Shown here: in pieces, positions 46,346 to 57,719 of the stretch | Numbering within the stretch: the first letter of the stretch is position 1 | How the letters are laid out: each line of letters opens with the position of its first letter | Source of the DNA: Acanthosoma haemorrhoidale | Taxonomy: Eukaryota > Arthropoda > Insecta > Hemiptera > Acanthosomatidae | Length of the DNA stretch: 64,000 nucleotides | Direction of reading: 5' to 3' | NCBI GenBank assembly: GCA_930367205.1 | Contig: OV884014.1 | Span: 106,808,638 to 106,872,637 of the forward strand | Notes under the pieces: model-generated | Told to the model about the DNA's origin: nothing | The model's input: only the letters and a program-made list of their open reading frames with translations | Databases searched by the model: none | Position numbers and translations under genes: made by a program

Positions 46346-48036
46346 ATGAGTATTAGAAAAAGAAGACAAATTTATGAATCGGCCGAGGAAAGCACTACTA
46401 ATTCAAGATTGCTAAACACTAAGAAGAGAATTAGAATTTCGGAATTAATTGATTCAACGACCGACGAATACGATGCTACTAATTTTAAAACTAATTAATC
46501 ACATTATGAAAATAATTATCAGAAGATTAGGAAAAGTATAAGAAATAAAAAAAATATTATACAAAAACTGGAAATATTATTCCTGCTAAGAAATTCGAAA
46601 ATAAGGATTTCAAATGTAAGAAAGTGTGCAAGAATCGTAAATATTACACAGAGTGATCCAATATCCTGTATTAATTTATTTGGGAACTGGGAGATTTAAA
46701 AAAACAAAATACATTCTTGTGCGCATTTACTCAGCGTACGCTGGCCAATAAAAAGAAGACGAGGTAGAAATTTTAAGAGATCAGCCAGAGATTGTAGTTG
46801 TAAATACTTTTTTAATATGGAAAAAGAAAGCATTGCAGTATGTAAAAAGTTCTTTACAGAAACATTTGATATAACTATAGGCAGACTACGTAGGGCTCTC
46901 AAAGCAACGGTAATAGGAAAAGACTTAGGTGGAAAAATGGAAGGATCTTGCAAAAAGAGTAATGAGAAACTAGTGGATGCCGTAAAAGATCATATAAAAA
47001 ATTTCCCACGCTATGAAAGCCATTACACGCGTTCTGAAAATCAAAACAGAAAATACCTCAGTTCTGATTTCAACTTAAGAAAAATGTACAACTTGTATGT
47101 CAAAAAAGGAAATATAAAGGAACATTTTTAAGAATAATTTTAATTCAAGTTTTCATCACCCACATAAAGATACATGAGAAAAATGCGATTTCCTAAATAT
47201 GAAAATTAAAGTTACCGAAGACCTTAATGAAGAAAGCAGCCTTTTAGAAGAACATAGCATACATTTAAGCAATGCAGAACTGGCTCGAAAAACTTTAAAG
47301 GAAGATGTAACTTAGCATCAACGAACCCAGATAGATATTTCCTTTGATCTACAAAAGGCACTTCCATATCCCAAATTATCAGTTTCTGTTGAATACTATC
47401 AGTGAAATATGTATGTTCCTAATGAAGGTTTCCATAATTTTCTTGATAACAGAATTGATATGTATGCATGGGAGGAATCTGTAGCATCTAGAGATGCGGA
47501 CGAAACAGCTTCTAGATGCCTGAAGCACATTCAGAATGTTACAGACCAAGATCATATTGTAGCATACAGTGACATGTGTGCCGGACAGAACCGAAATATT
47601 AAGCTCCCACTGAAGTGGTTGAGGATGGTTCAATCAGCTGATAATAACATAAACCTTATTGACCACAAATTTGTATTGCATCATATCTCATCATTTCTTC
47701 CAAACGACAGAGATTTTAGAGTTGTGGATACAGCAATAAAGAAAACGGATCAGTTATATACTGCTCAAGGCGAAGAAAATATGTTGGATGAGGTTTAAAA
47801 TGGATGAACCGCACGAACCTTTTTACAAAACTAGTATGGAAGAAAGTGCTCCATTTAAAATAATTTTTATTTTGAAAAAAAGGAAGACCTAAAAACCTCA
47901 GGAAAATTACTCTTGCCACTGTATAAAACTTCAAGACCTACAACAAAAGACAAATACAGCGATATGATGAGTTTACTGGCTTACATTCCACCTATTTACC
48001 ATGACTACTTCACTGTGCTAACTGTAAAGGAGAATT
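46346..48036 (+). pseudogene. Relic of the arthropod transposon-like GQNRN family (unit 2)
   Basis: More complete than the unit 1 copy. It starts MSIRKRRQIYESAEESTTN, a basic, possibly nuclear-targeting N-terminus, with a TAA at 46498. It continues through RRGRNFKRSARDCSCKYFFN and IKNFPRYESHYTRSE to 47131. Then MKIKVTEDLNEESSLLEE, DLQKALPYPKLSVSVEYY-TGA, a 129-codon open piece with AWEESVASRDADETASRCLK and DMCAGQNRNIKLPLKWLRM, and LLAYIPPIYHDYF at the end. Several stops. Catalytic assignment is not established to my knowledge. Confidence 0.68.
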
Positions 48037-48420
48037 AAGTTTAAAATATAATTTTTATTTTGATAAAAAAGGAAGACCTAAAAACCTCAGGAAAATTACT
48101 CTTGCCACTGTATAAAACTTCAAGACCTATAACAAAAGACAAATACAGCGATATGATGAGTTTACTGGCTTACATTCCACCTATTTACCATGACTACTTC
48201 ACTGTGCTAACTGTAAAGGAGAATTAAGTTTAAAATATAATTTTTATTTTGAAAAAAAGGAAGACCTAAAAACCTCAGGAAAATTACTCTTGCCACTGTA
48301 TAAAACTTCAAGACCTATAACAAAAGACAAATACAGCGATATGATGAGTTTACTGGCTTACATTAAACCTAATTACCATGACTACTTCACTGTGCTAACT
48401 GTAAAGGAGAATTAAGTTTA
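47853..48420 (+). repeat. Three tandem ~188 bp repeats at the end of the GQNRN-family relic
   Basis: The block from TTTTTATTTTGA, AGGAAGACCTAAAAACCTC to GTAAAGGAGAATTAAGTTT occurs three times (GGAAGACC at 47882, 48071 and 48259). Unit 1 has it once (20588-20780). It corresponds to the last ~60 codons of the relic. Confidence 0.92.
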
Positions 48421-50759
48421 AATATATTTTTTTGTTATCTTAATGGAGTTATTTACATTTTACACTTGTTTATTTATGTCGCCTTTTTAATATAACTGAA
48501 ATTAATTCTTAATAACCTTGGTTACTTTAGTATTTCAATGTTTTCATTGTACTTATTATTTTTTTGCATTGAAAATCCATTTGAGTAAAGCTAATGTCTA
48601 TAAAAATATGGACTTTAATTTACTCTTGTTTTTATTTCTTATATGTTATTTTTGAAGGTGGAATAAGTCCATTTGGAGCTAAAAACATCGTTTATTTATG
48701 AAGTATAAGATATTGGTTAGGTCACCATCCAACTACCCTGTGGAATCAGAAGTGTCAACACTCCATTATGACATTTAAGCCCTGACGAGGAGGAACTGAA
48801 AGACTCCTAAGAATGAAAAGGTAAATTTTTTCTAAGGTTCGATGTAAAGGCAATAAATAGGACCTTTTTCTGTTTCTTCTACAACGTGAAATATTATCTC
48901 TCCATAATTTTTACATTCCCTAATAACAGTTAAACAGTACTTATAACAATAAAAATATGTGTTCACATATAGATGAGAAATATAAAAAACTAAAACATAA
49001 ATTCAATCGCCGTATGCCCAGTAATAAAAAGTTTATAAAATAGCAAATATTCTTAAATGTAAGGTTAAAAAATTGTCAAAAAAACAATATACATAAATAC
49101 AAGTAGCAAATTACATTTTCGAATTTTTGACTAATAAAAAGCAACAGTCAGACAATAACACAGACTTGTAATGTCTCAATGGTCGTCCTACATTAAACGA
49201 TCTTATTGAAGCACATTTAAAAGTATATTTCTACTTCCAGATTTTCTGTAATGTCATTCCCACAGTTTACTTTAGAAAACAGATGTACGATTCTCTAACT
49301 TTATTTGTTCTTCAGCAGGTCTTTTAATTCGTAATTTGGACTTAATTGGTTGTTAAGGCGCTTTCTGTGAGAGCATGTTGAAATTTTATGGAATTTGGCA
49401 AAATCATATGGAATGCAGCCTGCTTTGGGGTTCACATTTTCCTACCTGGACAGCTACCTGCAGGGTGCCAGGTAGGATGGCGCCAGTCAGTGCATTCCCC
49501 GTTACAATTTCGACAAGCTCTCACTTAAAAAAAGTACCAAACAAAAAAAATATATGAAACAAAATGTTAGTTAATTTACTCATGTTTAATTTAATATGAA
49601 ATAAGTCACGTTAATAATGCTCGGTTTTCGAGTTATTAACAGAAAAGAAAAAAAAACAACTTGTGTTTGCATTTTTTTATACTTCCGGAAAATATTTCAG
49701 GTGGCATAATAAAAATTTATAATGAGCACCCCAAAAAACATAATTAAGAAATTTTTCAGAACTTCTCTAAAATTTTCCAAGTAAAAATACCTTATGACTG
49801 GACTAGTCTAGTTAGTGCCTAGGAACACTAAATGATCAATATATTACAGGCCTTCATGGTCTATATTCCCAGCACTGCCCTTTCATTCAAACTGTTCACA
49901 ATTCACAAATTGGATCATTTGTCAGCCATTAAGGGCACAATTGATCAGCACTGCTTACTGAAACTGCGCATCTCAGTTTCCCTAAAAACAATCACAACTT
50001 AAACTAAAGAGACAGTTGGGTTTTATACAATAACCGTAATAAGGGGGTCGTTTCTACCAACTTGCATTTCCAAATAGTGGATTCATAAATAAACCAATGA
50101 TCCAGAAATCGTTTACTAATACATATTCAAACCTAATTCCTTATTTATTACGAAGTAGTTGGTGTCCCCACGTGCTGGAGTGCATGGTGTTATCATGTGC
50201 TCATGAATCGACTTACAATTCAAAGAGGTTAAAGAATGTTTTTCATTTTTTTCATGTCAGGTAAAATATATTATTATTATACCAACTATTAAATTCACTA
50301 TAATATATCTTATTCAGCATAAGAAGAAAAAGGTCACACCCCTAAGAAATAGGGATTCATTTCCATCCACCATGGCTCAGATGAAGACTTAAATGGATAG
50401 CATGTAAGGTTTAGAGGTTTAAGTGTAAACACTGAAATGAAAAAAAAAATGACTATAACGCCTTAGGATTGAGAAAATTCTCACCTGGTATATTGCGCAC
50501 GGTATTTATGGGAGATTGACCAAAGGAAATTCATATTGGGAAGGCAAAGTATATATAACATTTCTTTTTGATTAACCTAAACTGATATCCCAACATACTC
50601 ATATCTGAAATGCACTCCTTAAAATGTATGCTACGCAGTACAAGGAGAAAGCCTCAATCAGAATTGTAATTCTATTTACAATTATTAATTTTTAAAAAAT
50701 AATTACTCGCAGGAGTTGAGGGAAAAAAATAATTCAGTCAATATTTAACCAATTGTTTT
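48421..50759. other. AT-rich spacer, no gene supported (unit 2)
   Basis: Counterpart of 20777-23118. Confidence 0.45.
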
Positions 50760-51035
50760 CTAAATTAGTAGTAATAGGGTGTTATGATTAGTTTGTAGAA
50801 TTGAGCAATTGTATTTGAAGAGGAAAACGAAGTGATTTTAAATTAAAATTATTGTATCAATACTGTATACTCCTCTTCCACCATGAGGTGACAACCACGT
50901 GGGTTTGGGAGGTCTCTGGGCTGTTGGTAAATACTGTTTGAATGAAAATTGTAAATATGGTATTAATGAAAACATTTATCACAATTACTTATGGCCCAAT
51001 AAGGGAGATTGTATTTTTATCATAATAAAGTTTTT
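50760..51035 (+). repeat. Dispersed ~270 bp repeat upstream of Hsp90-like copy C
   Basis: Counterpart of 23119-23395; nearly identical. Confidence 0.65.
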
Positions 51036-51709
51036 GTACATAAAAAATATAGTATTGTACTAGTATTTTTTCATCGATTAAAACATTATTAAAAGAGTGA
51101 GTTGTGTTTCTATAACAAATAACAAATCTATGTGGAAAATTATAATAAGGAGTTTTAGACTCTGTTCTCTCTCTAGGCATGAAATCAGCATCTTTAAGCA
51201 AAGGATTAAGCAAAAAGCAAATACAGTAGCTCAGAGATAGCAAAGCTGTTACGAACTAGTACTGGTTGTAAATGAGAATTTCGTATCCATTTTTTAAATT
51301 TCGAATTCTACTGACGAGAAAATGCAGTGTAATAGGCAAAAATATCATTTATAAGAGCCACGTGGTTGTGTGGGACTTGGCGTCATCAGTCCTACTTTAG
51401 GAGTTTCTTTTATGCCTCTTTATAGCTTTGGAAATTAGAAATGTTTTTTTATTATAGGGCGACCGGTTGTTCCCGATATTGCTATGCAAAATACTTCAAA
51501 TATAAGACAAAATCAAGAACTAGATATTTTTTCGGAGGTTGAAAAAAAAATAATACACATATTTTTAGTAATGAAAAAAAATAGATATTTTTGGTCCACC
51601 GGATACACATCAAGTTTTCAAAAAACTCGTTGCAAAACCAAACCGACCCAGTGTTTAATAATATGAGCCACCCCTCCACCAAGAGGTAAGTGGTCTGCTA
51701 CCTGTGTCC

Positions 51710-51745
51710 TTTAAAAGGGCCACCAGGTCCTTGTGCTGGTCAGTC
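51710..51745 (+). promoter_or_regulatory. Core promoter of Hsp90-like copy C
   Basis: TTTAAAAG and TCAGTC with the same 32 bp spacing as copy B. Predicted 5' UTR exon 51742-51828, donor GTGAGT at 51829, intron to 51992. Confidence 0.55.
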
Positions 51746-51992
51746 AGCCCTAGGACCTTCGAGTGCAAGCAACTCAGATCTACCCCCTTTACAACCTTGT
51801 TCTCTTCACAACTTTACATTTAGCCAAGGTGAGTTTCTTTATGCATACGCATCACATATATATTTCGTCTCAAATATTTCTATATTTTCTAATTTATCAT
51901 TACTTACTTGAATCTATGCTATAATTTCTCAATTTTATACCGCTGTTGCTACTATTGTCTCTTATTAACTCGTCCATTTTTGTCTATTTCAG

Positions 51993-53163
51993 ATGGTAGA
52001 AGAATTTTGTTTGGAATTGGCCCAAGTCGAGACCTTTCCCTTCCCGGCAGAGGTTACTAGGGAAATAAATCTCATCAAAAACGCGCACTATGCGAATAAA
52101 GACCTTTTCCTCAGGGAGTTGATCTCCAACGCGTGTGATGTAAGTAAATTATTTTGGTTTATTTAGTATTAATAGCCTTTTGGGAAGTTAGGCGAAGTTT
52201 TTAATAAAAGGATTAAAGCCCACTCGCTTACAATTAGATGCTATGTAATAAATTGAGTTCAATGAATGGCTGTCTTGCTCAGACATTGGACCTTTACTGG
52301 AATAACTATTTCATTCATTTGTGATATGAAATTGTGGAATTAAAAACTCTTTAAAGATAAAGAAACAGTTTAATTTCTCTCTTAAATTATAATTTATATT
52401 GGAGTTATATTTATTATACAGTAATTAATAACCTAAACAGAGACAAATAGCTGATTAATTTTAATACTATAAAACCATCTGTTATCATTCACAAGAAATT
52501 AAAATAAAGAAAATGAATTATTGAACTAATCCTCACCCACAGACGGCTCTGCCATCTCCTTCCTGCTCAGGAAGAGATCGTGGTTCTAGGAACGTGCAGA
52601 CAACAGGAATCTTCTATTCAGCTAATGCTCTCCCAGACAAACTCACGTGTTCCCAAATGTTTTTTATTTTATTTTTTTTTTCCCCACAACAGTTATTTTG
52701 CTAATAAACTTTTCGTGAATCGTGAATTCAAATCCTTGAAATAATGAACGATTCTACTCAAGAGGAAGAAGTGTCAATTTAAAAAATGATTAAATTTTAA
52801 TTAAAAAAAAAATTGTCTTCGTTTTTTTTCTTCTAAAACTGAACAAATTGTTTAGCTAGTCAACAATATGCTTGCAGCTAAAAACTTCGCTAATTATTCA
52901 TTGCAGATAATTTAAAGTAAGGGGAAGATTTAAAAATTAGGGTAGTATTTTAGGCAATTTCAACAATTTATAAGTTATAATTGTTTATTTTTCATTAAGA
53001 ATTTACTTCTAGCTGTTTTATAAATATATTTTTTCTACTTCTAGGCGCTGGACAAGATAAGATTTGAATCTCTGACAGATGAAGTGAAGCTTGAGAGTGA
53101 ACGGAGGCTTCATATCAGAATAATCCCAAACAAAAAGGATCGTACCCTTACCATTATTGATAC
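51993..53163 (+). CDS. Hsp90-like: Hsp90-like gene copy C, exons 1 and 2 (exon 3 off the right edge)
   Basis: Exon 1 is 51993-52139 (49 codons, [15 protein letters not shown] to LISNACD) and exon 2 is 53045-53163 ([13 protein letters not shown] to TIID plus two bases). They have the same splice junctions as copy B and no coding difference that I can see. The catalytic Glu and the nucleotide-binding Asp are present. Whether exon 3 shares the lid deletion cannot be seen here. Confidence 0.88.
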
Positions 53164-53418
53164 GTAAGTATATTTGATTACTTAAAATTTGAATTTATAA
53201 TTATGTTTCTAGTGTAACAATTCAAGTGATCGGCATTAGGGCGATCAATGATTATCAAAACGTTACTTTAGTTGCCTCAACAAATTACAATAGTTTGATT
53301 AAAATCTTCCGTCTAATTGTCTCCTTCCCATGATTCTTGTGAGAAAAATTTTCTTCGCTAAAACTTAAATTTTATATCTGCTGTGATTTTAATTATTATT
53401 ATCACAAGTAACATTAAA

Positions 53419-53420
<2 letters not shown>

Positions 53421-53453
<33 letters not shown>
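53421..53453. repeat. (TA)n microsatellite in intron 2, copy C
   Basis: Uninterrupted TA run, longer than in copy B. Confidence 0.9.
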
Positions 53454-53457
<4 letters not shown>

Positions 53458-53467
53458 CATAGTGCGT

Positions 53468-55560
53468 TTATACAGCCTCTTGCTGCAGAATCTGTCCACC
53501 AGTAAGTCAACTCTAGCTTCGTAATCCTTAACCGTGCCCACATCATATTTGTTCCGTTCAAATACTGTACTGTACTTTTCTATCAGTCTGTCTATCTTAA
53601 TTTTTTATATCATCTAAGTGATCTAATTTTATGTTGAACCCGTCTTCTTTGATATGTTCATTAAAATTTACTTTTTTCATTTAAAAACACCATCAAAATA
53701 TCACAACATTCGGGTCCACTCCGATTTAAAAAATAATTTTTTGAAGCTTGTCAATAAAAAAATTTTTTTTTGTTCATTTCACTATTGATTTTACTTTCAC
53801 TTTTCAGCACTTTAACAATTTTGGGTTTTTTTACAACTAAATTACAATACTAAAATGTGTCATCAAAATTTTACATGTTTCCAAAAGTAATTGTACCATA
53901 CAGAGAGTTTAACATTTAATTATATTACAGTAATTTTTTCAATTTCGAGTCTTAACATTGCTTGATTGAGATTATATTCATGATAAGATTTTAAATTAAA
54001 ATCACTTCTCTAGTTTTTAGATAGACTTTAACATATTTTCAAATTTGATTGCACAATTACACATTCTAACATCTTAATATACCATAATAAACTTTAATTT
54101 CCAAATTTTTACATGTGCCTGATTGATATTATTTTAATAGATTTTAATTTTCAAGCTTTTAAATATCTTTTAACATATTTTCAAATTTGATTGTACAAAT
54201 AAACATTCTAACATCGAGATACAGTACAATAAACTTCAATTTCCAAATTTTACACGTGCCTAATTGCCATTACTTTATAATAGATTTTTCTATTAATTTT
54301 AATTGTATATATTTTTTTTTTATAGATTATTTTTTATATTCATTTGATTACCATTAGTTCATAATAATAAAGTATAACTCTTTTTTCTTTTCTTTTTATA
54401 ATTATACTCTATAGCACAAAACGTATCCCTGAAATTGTTTTTAAAATCTTTCCATTTGTTTATTTTTATGTTGTTCCAACTATACTCGCAAAAAGGGTTT
54501 TAACTAAATTGATTTGAAAGTTTGAGTTCCAATTCAAACTTTTAACTATTGTACTTTTAATTTACTTATAATTTCTACCGGGTCAGATTTTTCAAATTGA
54601 AGTTCTAACTTATTCTTATTACCTTTTACACGTATTATATCACGATCAATCATTGGTTTAGGTTCACTAGAGTTACTTGTTGTTTTCATTGTTTTTTGTT
54701 CCATTATACTATTTATAACCTCCACTTCCTTCTCCTTTCTACTAACTTTATTATTATTTTCCTTTTTTATTTGTACCTAAATCATTTTTAATTAATTTTT
54801 GTTTATAATATACGAGTTTACTTTTGGTTTTTAAGTTATCTTTAAAATCCGTTTTTTGCTTTTCTAGTTCCGTTTCAAAAACATGCATTTTTTTATCAAT
54901 TGTTATATTAAATTCTTTGAAAGTGTTTTGTAACCCTTGCTCAACACTCTCGAATCTGTTGTCAATTTTTTCAAATCTATTGTCAATTTGTACGAATTTT
55001 TCGTTAATTTGTTCTTTAATACTACGTGTATTTTCGTTATTAGTTTCCGCCATTAACCTAAACATCTTTTCCATCTTACTCTTCTCCTGGCTTGACTCTT
55101 TTAAACTAAAATTTTGATTATTATTTGATACGCTCGGATTTACACGTGGTTGCCTTTTGTTACCCTCATTCTCTTTATGCTCCACATATCTATTAATTAT
55201 TCTTTGCTCATCTTGGATCAATATTGACACTACGCTTATCGTTTTCCGTGACTGAATTCTACCTGTATATCAAATTAAACACTATTTTCGTGACACACTT
55301 TTATCCAATCAATCCTTTAACTAGATTTCCTTATTAACACGTCTTTATGTCAGGCGTCAAATATTACGTTTTTATATATTTTTTATATAATTTATTTTAT
55401 TTAACTTTATCTTTATCTTAAGGTTCTGTTAATAAAAATAGGAAACTTCTGGTAAAAGGAAAAATTGTTTATTTACAAATTGATTTAAAAATTTAATATA
55501 CATTTGAACTACAAACGTATTAAAATAACATTATTAAAAACTAAAGGTAAATTGTACCTT
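53468..55560 (-). pseudogene. Family A second copy ('A2') in intron 2 of copy C
   Basis: Same element as 25818-27150, with the RT linker fragment (53468-53680), truncated capsid (54386-54600), Gag coiled coil (54754-55230) with the same lost ATG, degenerate primer binding site (~55345-55370) and LTR-like end. It contains an additional 53628-54385 segment without recognisable coding. Confidence 0.7.
54029..54310. repeat. Imperfect 142 bp tandem direct repeat in A2 insert
   Basis: TAACATATTTTCAAATTTG recurs at 54029 and 54171, followed in both by CATTCTAACATC, an AATAAACTT-like word and TTTCCAAATTTT. Absent from copy B intron. Confidence 0.75.
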
Positions 55561-55565
55561 AATTA

Positions 55566-55890
55566 CTACGCGGCTGGCCAGCCTTTCTTTCTTGTGCTTT
55601 CTTCGATGCGTCGACTTCTTTGGTCATTAATATCAAATTCACATTTGTCAATTTTTATTTTCATAAAAAGTTGTTTATTTATACAGGCTGTCTTTTTTCC
55701 TGATACTGATATAATGTTGGTTTTAGTTAATGGTAACAGTTTCAAATTTTTAAATTTTGATTTATTTTTTTTAAAAAATTTTTTATTCATTACTGAAATT
55801 TCGGCTCCTGTATCAATTAGTACTTGATTATTAATCTGGCCAAAATTAATATTTATTATTGGACATTTATTATTTTTGACAACTCTCTAC
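55566..55890 (-). pseudogene. Family A protease fragment (unit 2/3 border)
   Basis: Identical arrangement to 27160-27480, with [12 protein letters not shown] intact; truncated at the A2 junction. Confidence 0.75.
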
Positions 55891-55964
55891 ATTGGTTCAT
55901 CAATTAACAAATTATCTTCAAAAAGGTTATTTACTACATAATCTTCATTACCAAATTCATATAG

Positions 55965-56958
55965 TCAGTTTATTTCATTTTGTATGGGGTTCTGCTGTAC
56001 CATCGCGTGTGTTGTCAAATTAATTTTTTGTGTCAACGTATCATTTTTATTTCCAATAATGTCGAAATTAGATTGATTATTATTATTCTGCATTTCAATT
56101 CTATTACATTGAATTTGTCGCTCAATTATTTTGTCATTTTGTTCAAATTCCTCATCTTGTCTCATTTCCTCTTTACCCTGACCATAATTCTTTTGGTAAT
56201 AGGGTCTTCTGTCAAATTTTGTTTCTCTATTTGTAAACCCGCTTTTAAATCCCGATTGTTGTCTATTTTCAAATTGGTTTTGACTATTACCATTTTTAAA
56301 ATTACTACTTTGATATTGCTTAAATTTGTTTCTATTTTCCCCATTATAATTCTGATATGGTCTGCTGAATCGACCATTTTGTCTGTCATTTGTTTGTCTA
56401 TTTTGATAATACGCATCTTTTTTATCTTGCTCAAAATAATTATCTTGCCCGTTGTTATAATGGTTTGATTTATTATTGATCTGTTGATTTATTTGTGGAC
56501 AATTTACAAAGTTATAATTTAATCCGTTACTTTGGAGATTACCATTTTTTAATTCTTTAATTATTTGGTGTTTTTTGAACATTCTTAAAATGTTGAATAA
56601 TTCAACCACTTTTTCAACTTTTCGGTTAATGCAAAGGTTATAGACCGATTGACCAAAATGTCTTATGAACATTTGACAAGTGGATTCTTCATTTAAAATA
56701 TCCATTGTTATAATACGTGTAGAGAATTCTGATAAATATTCTTGTGGATTTAAATATGTGAAATTTAAATAACTACCATTAATTATTGAAATCAAGTATT
56801 CTTTATAATCCTTACCTCAAAAAACATCCCTGAAATTACTTTCAAAATCCTCCCATTTATCAAACTTCATTTTGTTCATATTGAACCAGCAAAAGGGAAT
56901 TTCACTTAAATGAGCTGAAATTTCAAATTCTAATTTATTCCAATTCAAACTTTTATTT
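55965..56958 (-). pseudogene. Family A Gag, second ORF, interrupted (unit 3)
   Basis: Same Gag as 31-1071 with a TGT-to-TGA stop at 56817-56819 (in DVFCGKD). The reading frame is split at 56958 by the CsRn1-type element and resumes at 62322. Confidence 0.75.
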
Positions 56959-57162
56959 CAGGGGCTGAAGGTCTATCTTAATAGGGGTAAGTGTCCTTAC
57001 CCTCGGGTTTATTGCCGCCTGTCGTTGCCCGAATGACTGGCCGTCTCCTACCACGCCGTGACCCTGATTTATTCCAAAGAAGCTTACAAGATTTACATTA
57101 TATAATAATACATTACTAACCCGAGTGTAGGGTGATTTACATATATTTATTGCTACGCTACA
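56959..57162 (-). repeat. Truncated 3' LTR
   Basis: Matches 62118-62321 base for base by eye. It stops at CAGCCCCTG, just upstream of the TATA box (TATAAAA at ~62101-62108) present in the 5' LTR, so R and U5 are missing and no 3' processing signal remains. Confidence 0.85.
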
Positions 57163-57719
57163 TAGCTCCCCCAAATTGCCCTACACTCGGTAATTATTCA
57201 TAGTTTTTTTTTTTTTTACATTGACTTACATTACATAATAAAAACGTACATGATACAAACATACTTCTATCAAACATGCTTACACAGTTGTGTACATTGG
57301 GACATTTTTGTCAAACAATTATTACAAATAGACAATTAAATATATACATTACAAACAATTTTTATCGTTCACATAGATGACAATAAAAGAATCACTGTTG
57401 TACTTGATAACGTACCCAGTTAACTCATTAAAATGTAACAATTACAGACAGTTAAAAGTATTAAGATATACATATTTACGTACACGTTTGACAGACATTA
57501 TTTTACAATTGTTGTGGCCCATTGATCGCTGTTAACATTTACGCGCGAGAGAGAAAAAAAAAACAACAAAACATGTGATATACAATGACTTAAAGTAGCA
57601 AGTGCGAACTTTCGGTCCTAATAAAAATTATTAGAGCGTATCTTTCGAAACAACCTACAACAGAGAGAAAAAAAAAAAATATTATTAATTTATATTTTAT
57701 CAGTGAGTTTATTTTATAT
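57163..57719 (-). other. 3' untranslated region of CsRn1-type element with polypurine tract
   Basis: AT-rich, no env-like ORF. The polypurine tract GGGGGAG lies directly before the 3' LTR. Confidence 0.6.

Larger units (their letters stand above)
27529..55934. repeat. Tandem segmental duplication, unit 2
   Basis: Second copy of the repeat, 28406 bp. It is collinear with unit 1 from the family A gag through Hsp90-like exon 3, the fold-back element, NUMT, Tc1 relic, family C Gypsy, GQNRN-family relic and the next Hsp90-like exons 1-2. Differences from unit 1: an extra ~440 bp at 38586-39028, a ~1.37 kb deletion in the Tc1 region, a ~1.05 kb loss of RT in family C, an extra ~1.26 kb at 45306-46566, two extra 188 bp repeats at 48040-48420, and an extra ~755 bp at 53628-54385. 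Confidence 0.93.

Noticed and set aside
49375..49557. 60-codon open frame in unit 2 spacer (WGSHFPTWTA, then VPGRMAPVSA)
   Set aside because: No recognised homology and broken in unit 1 (21736-21920).
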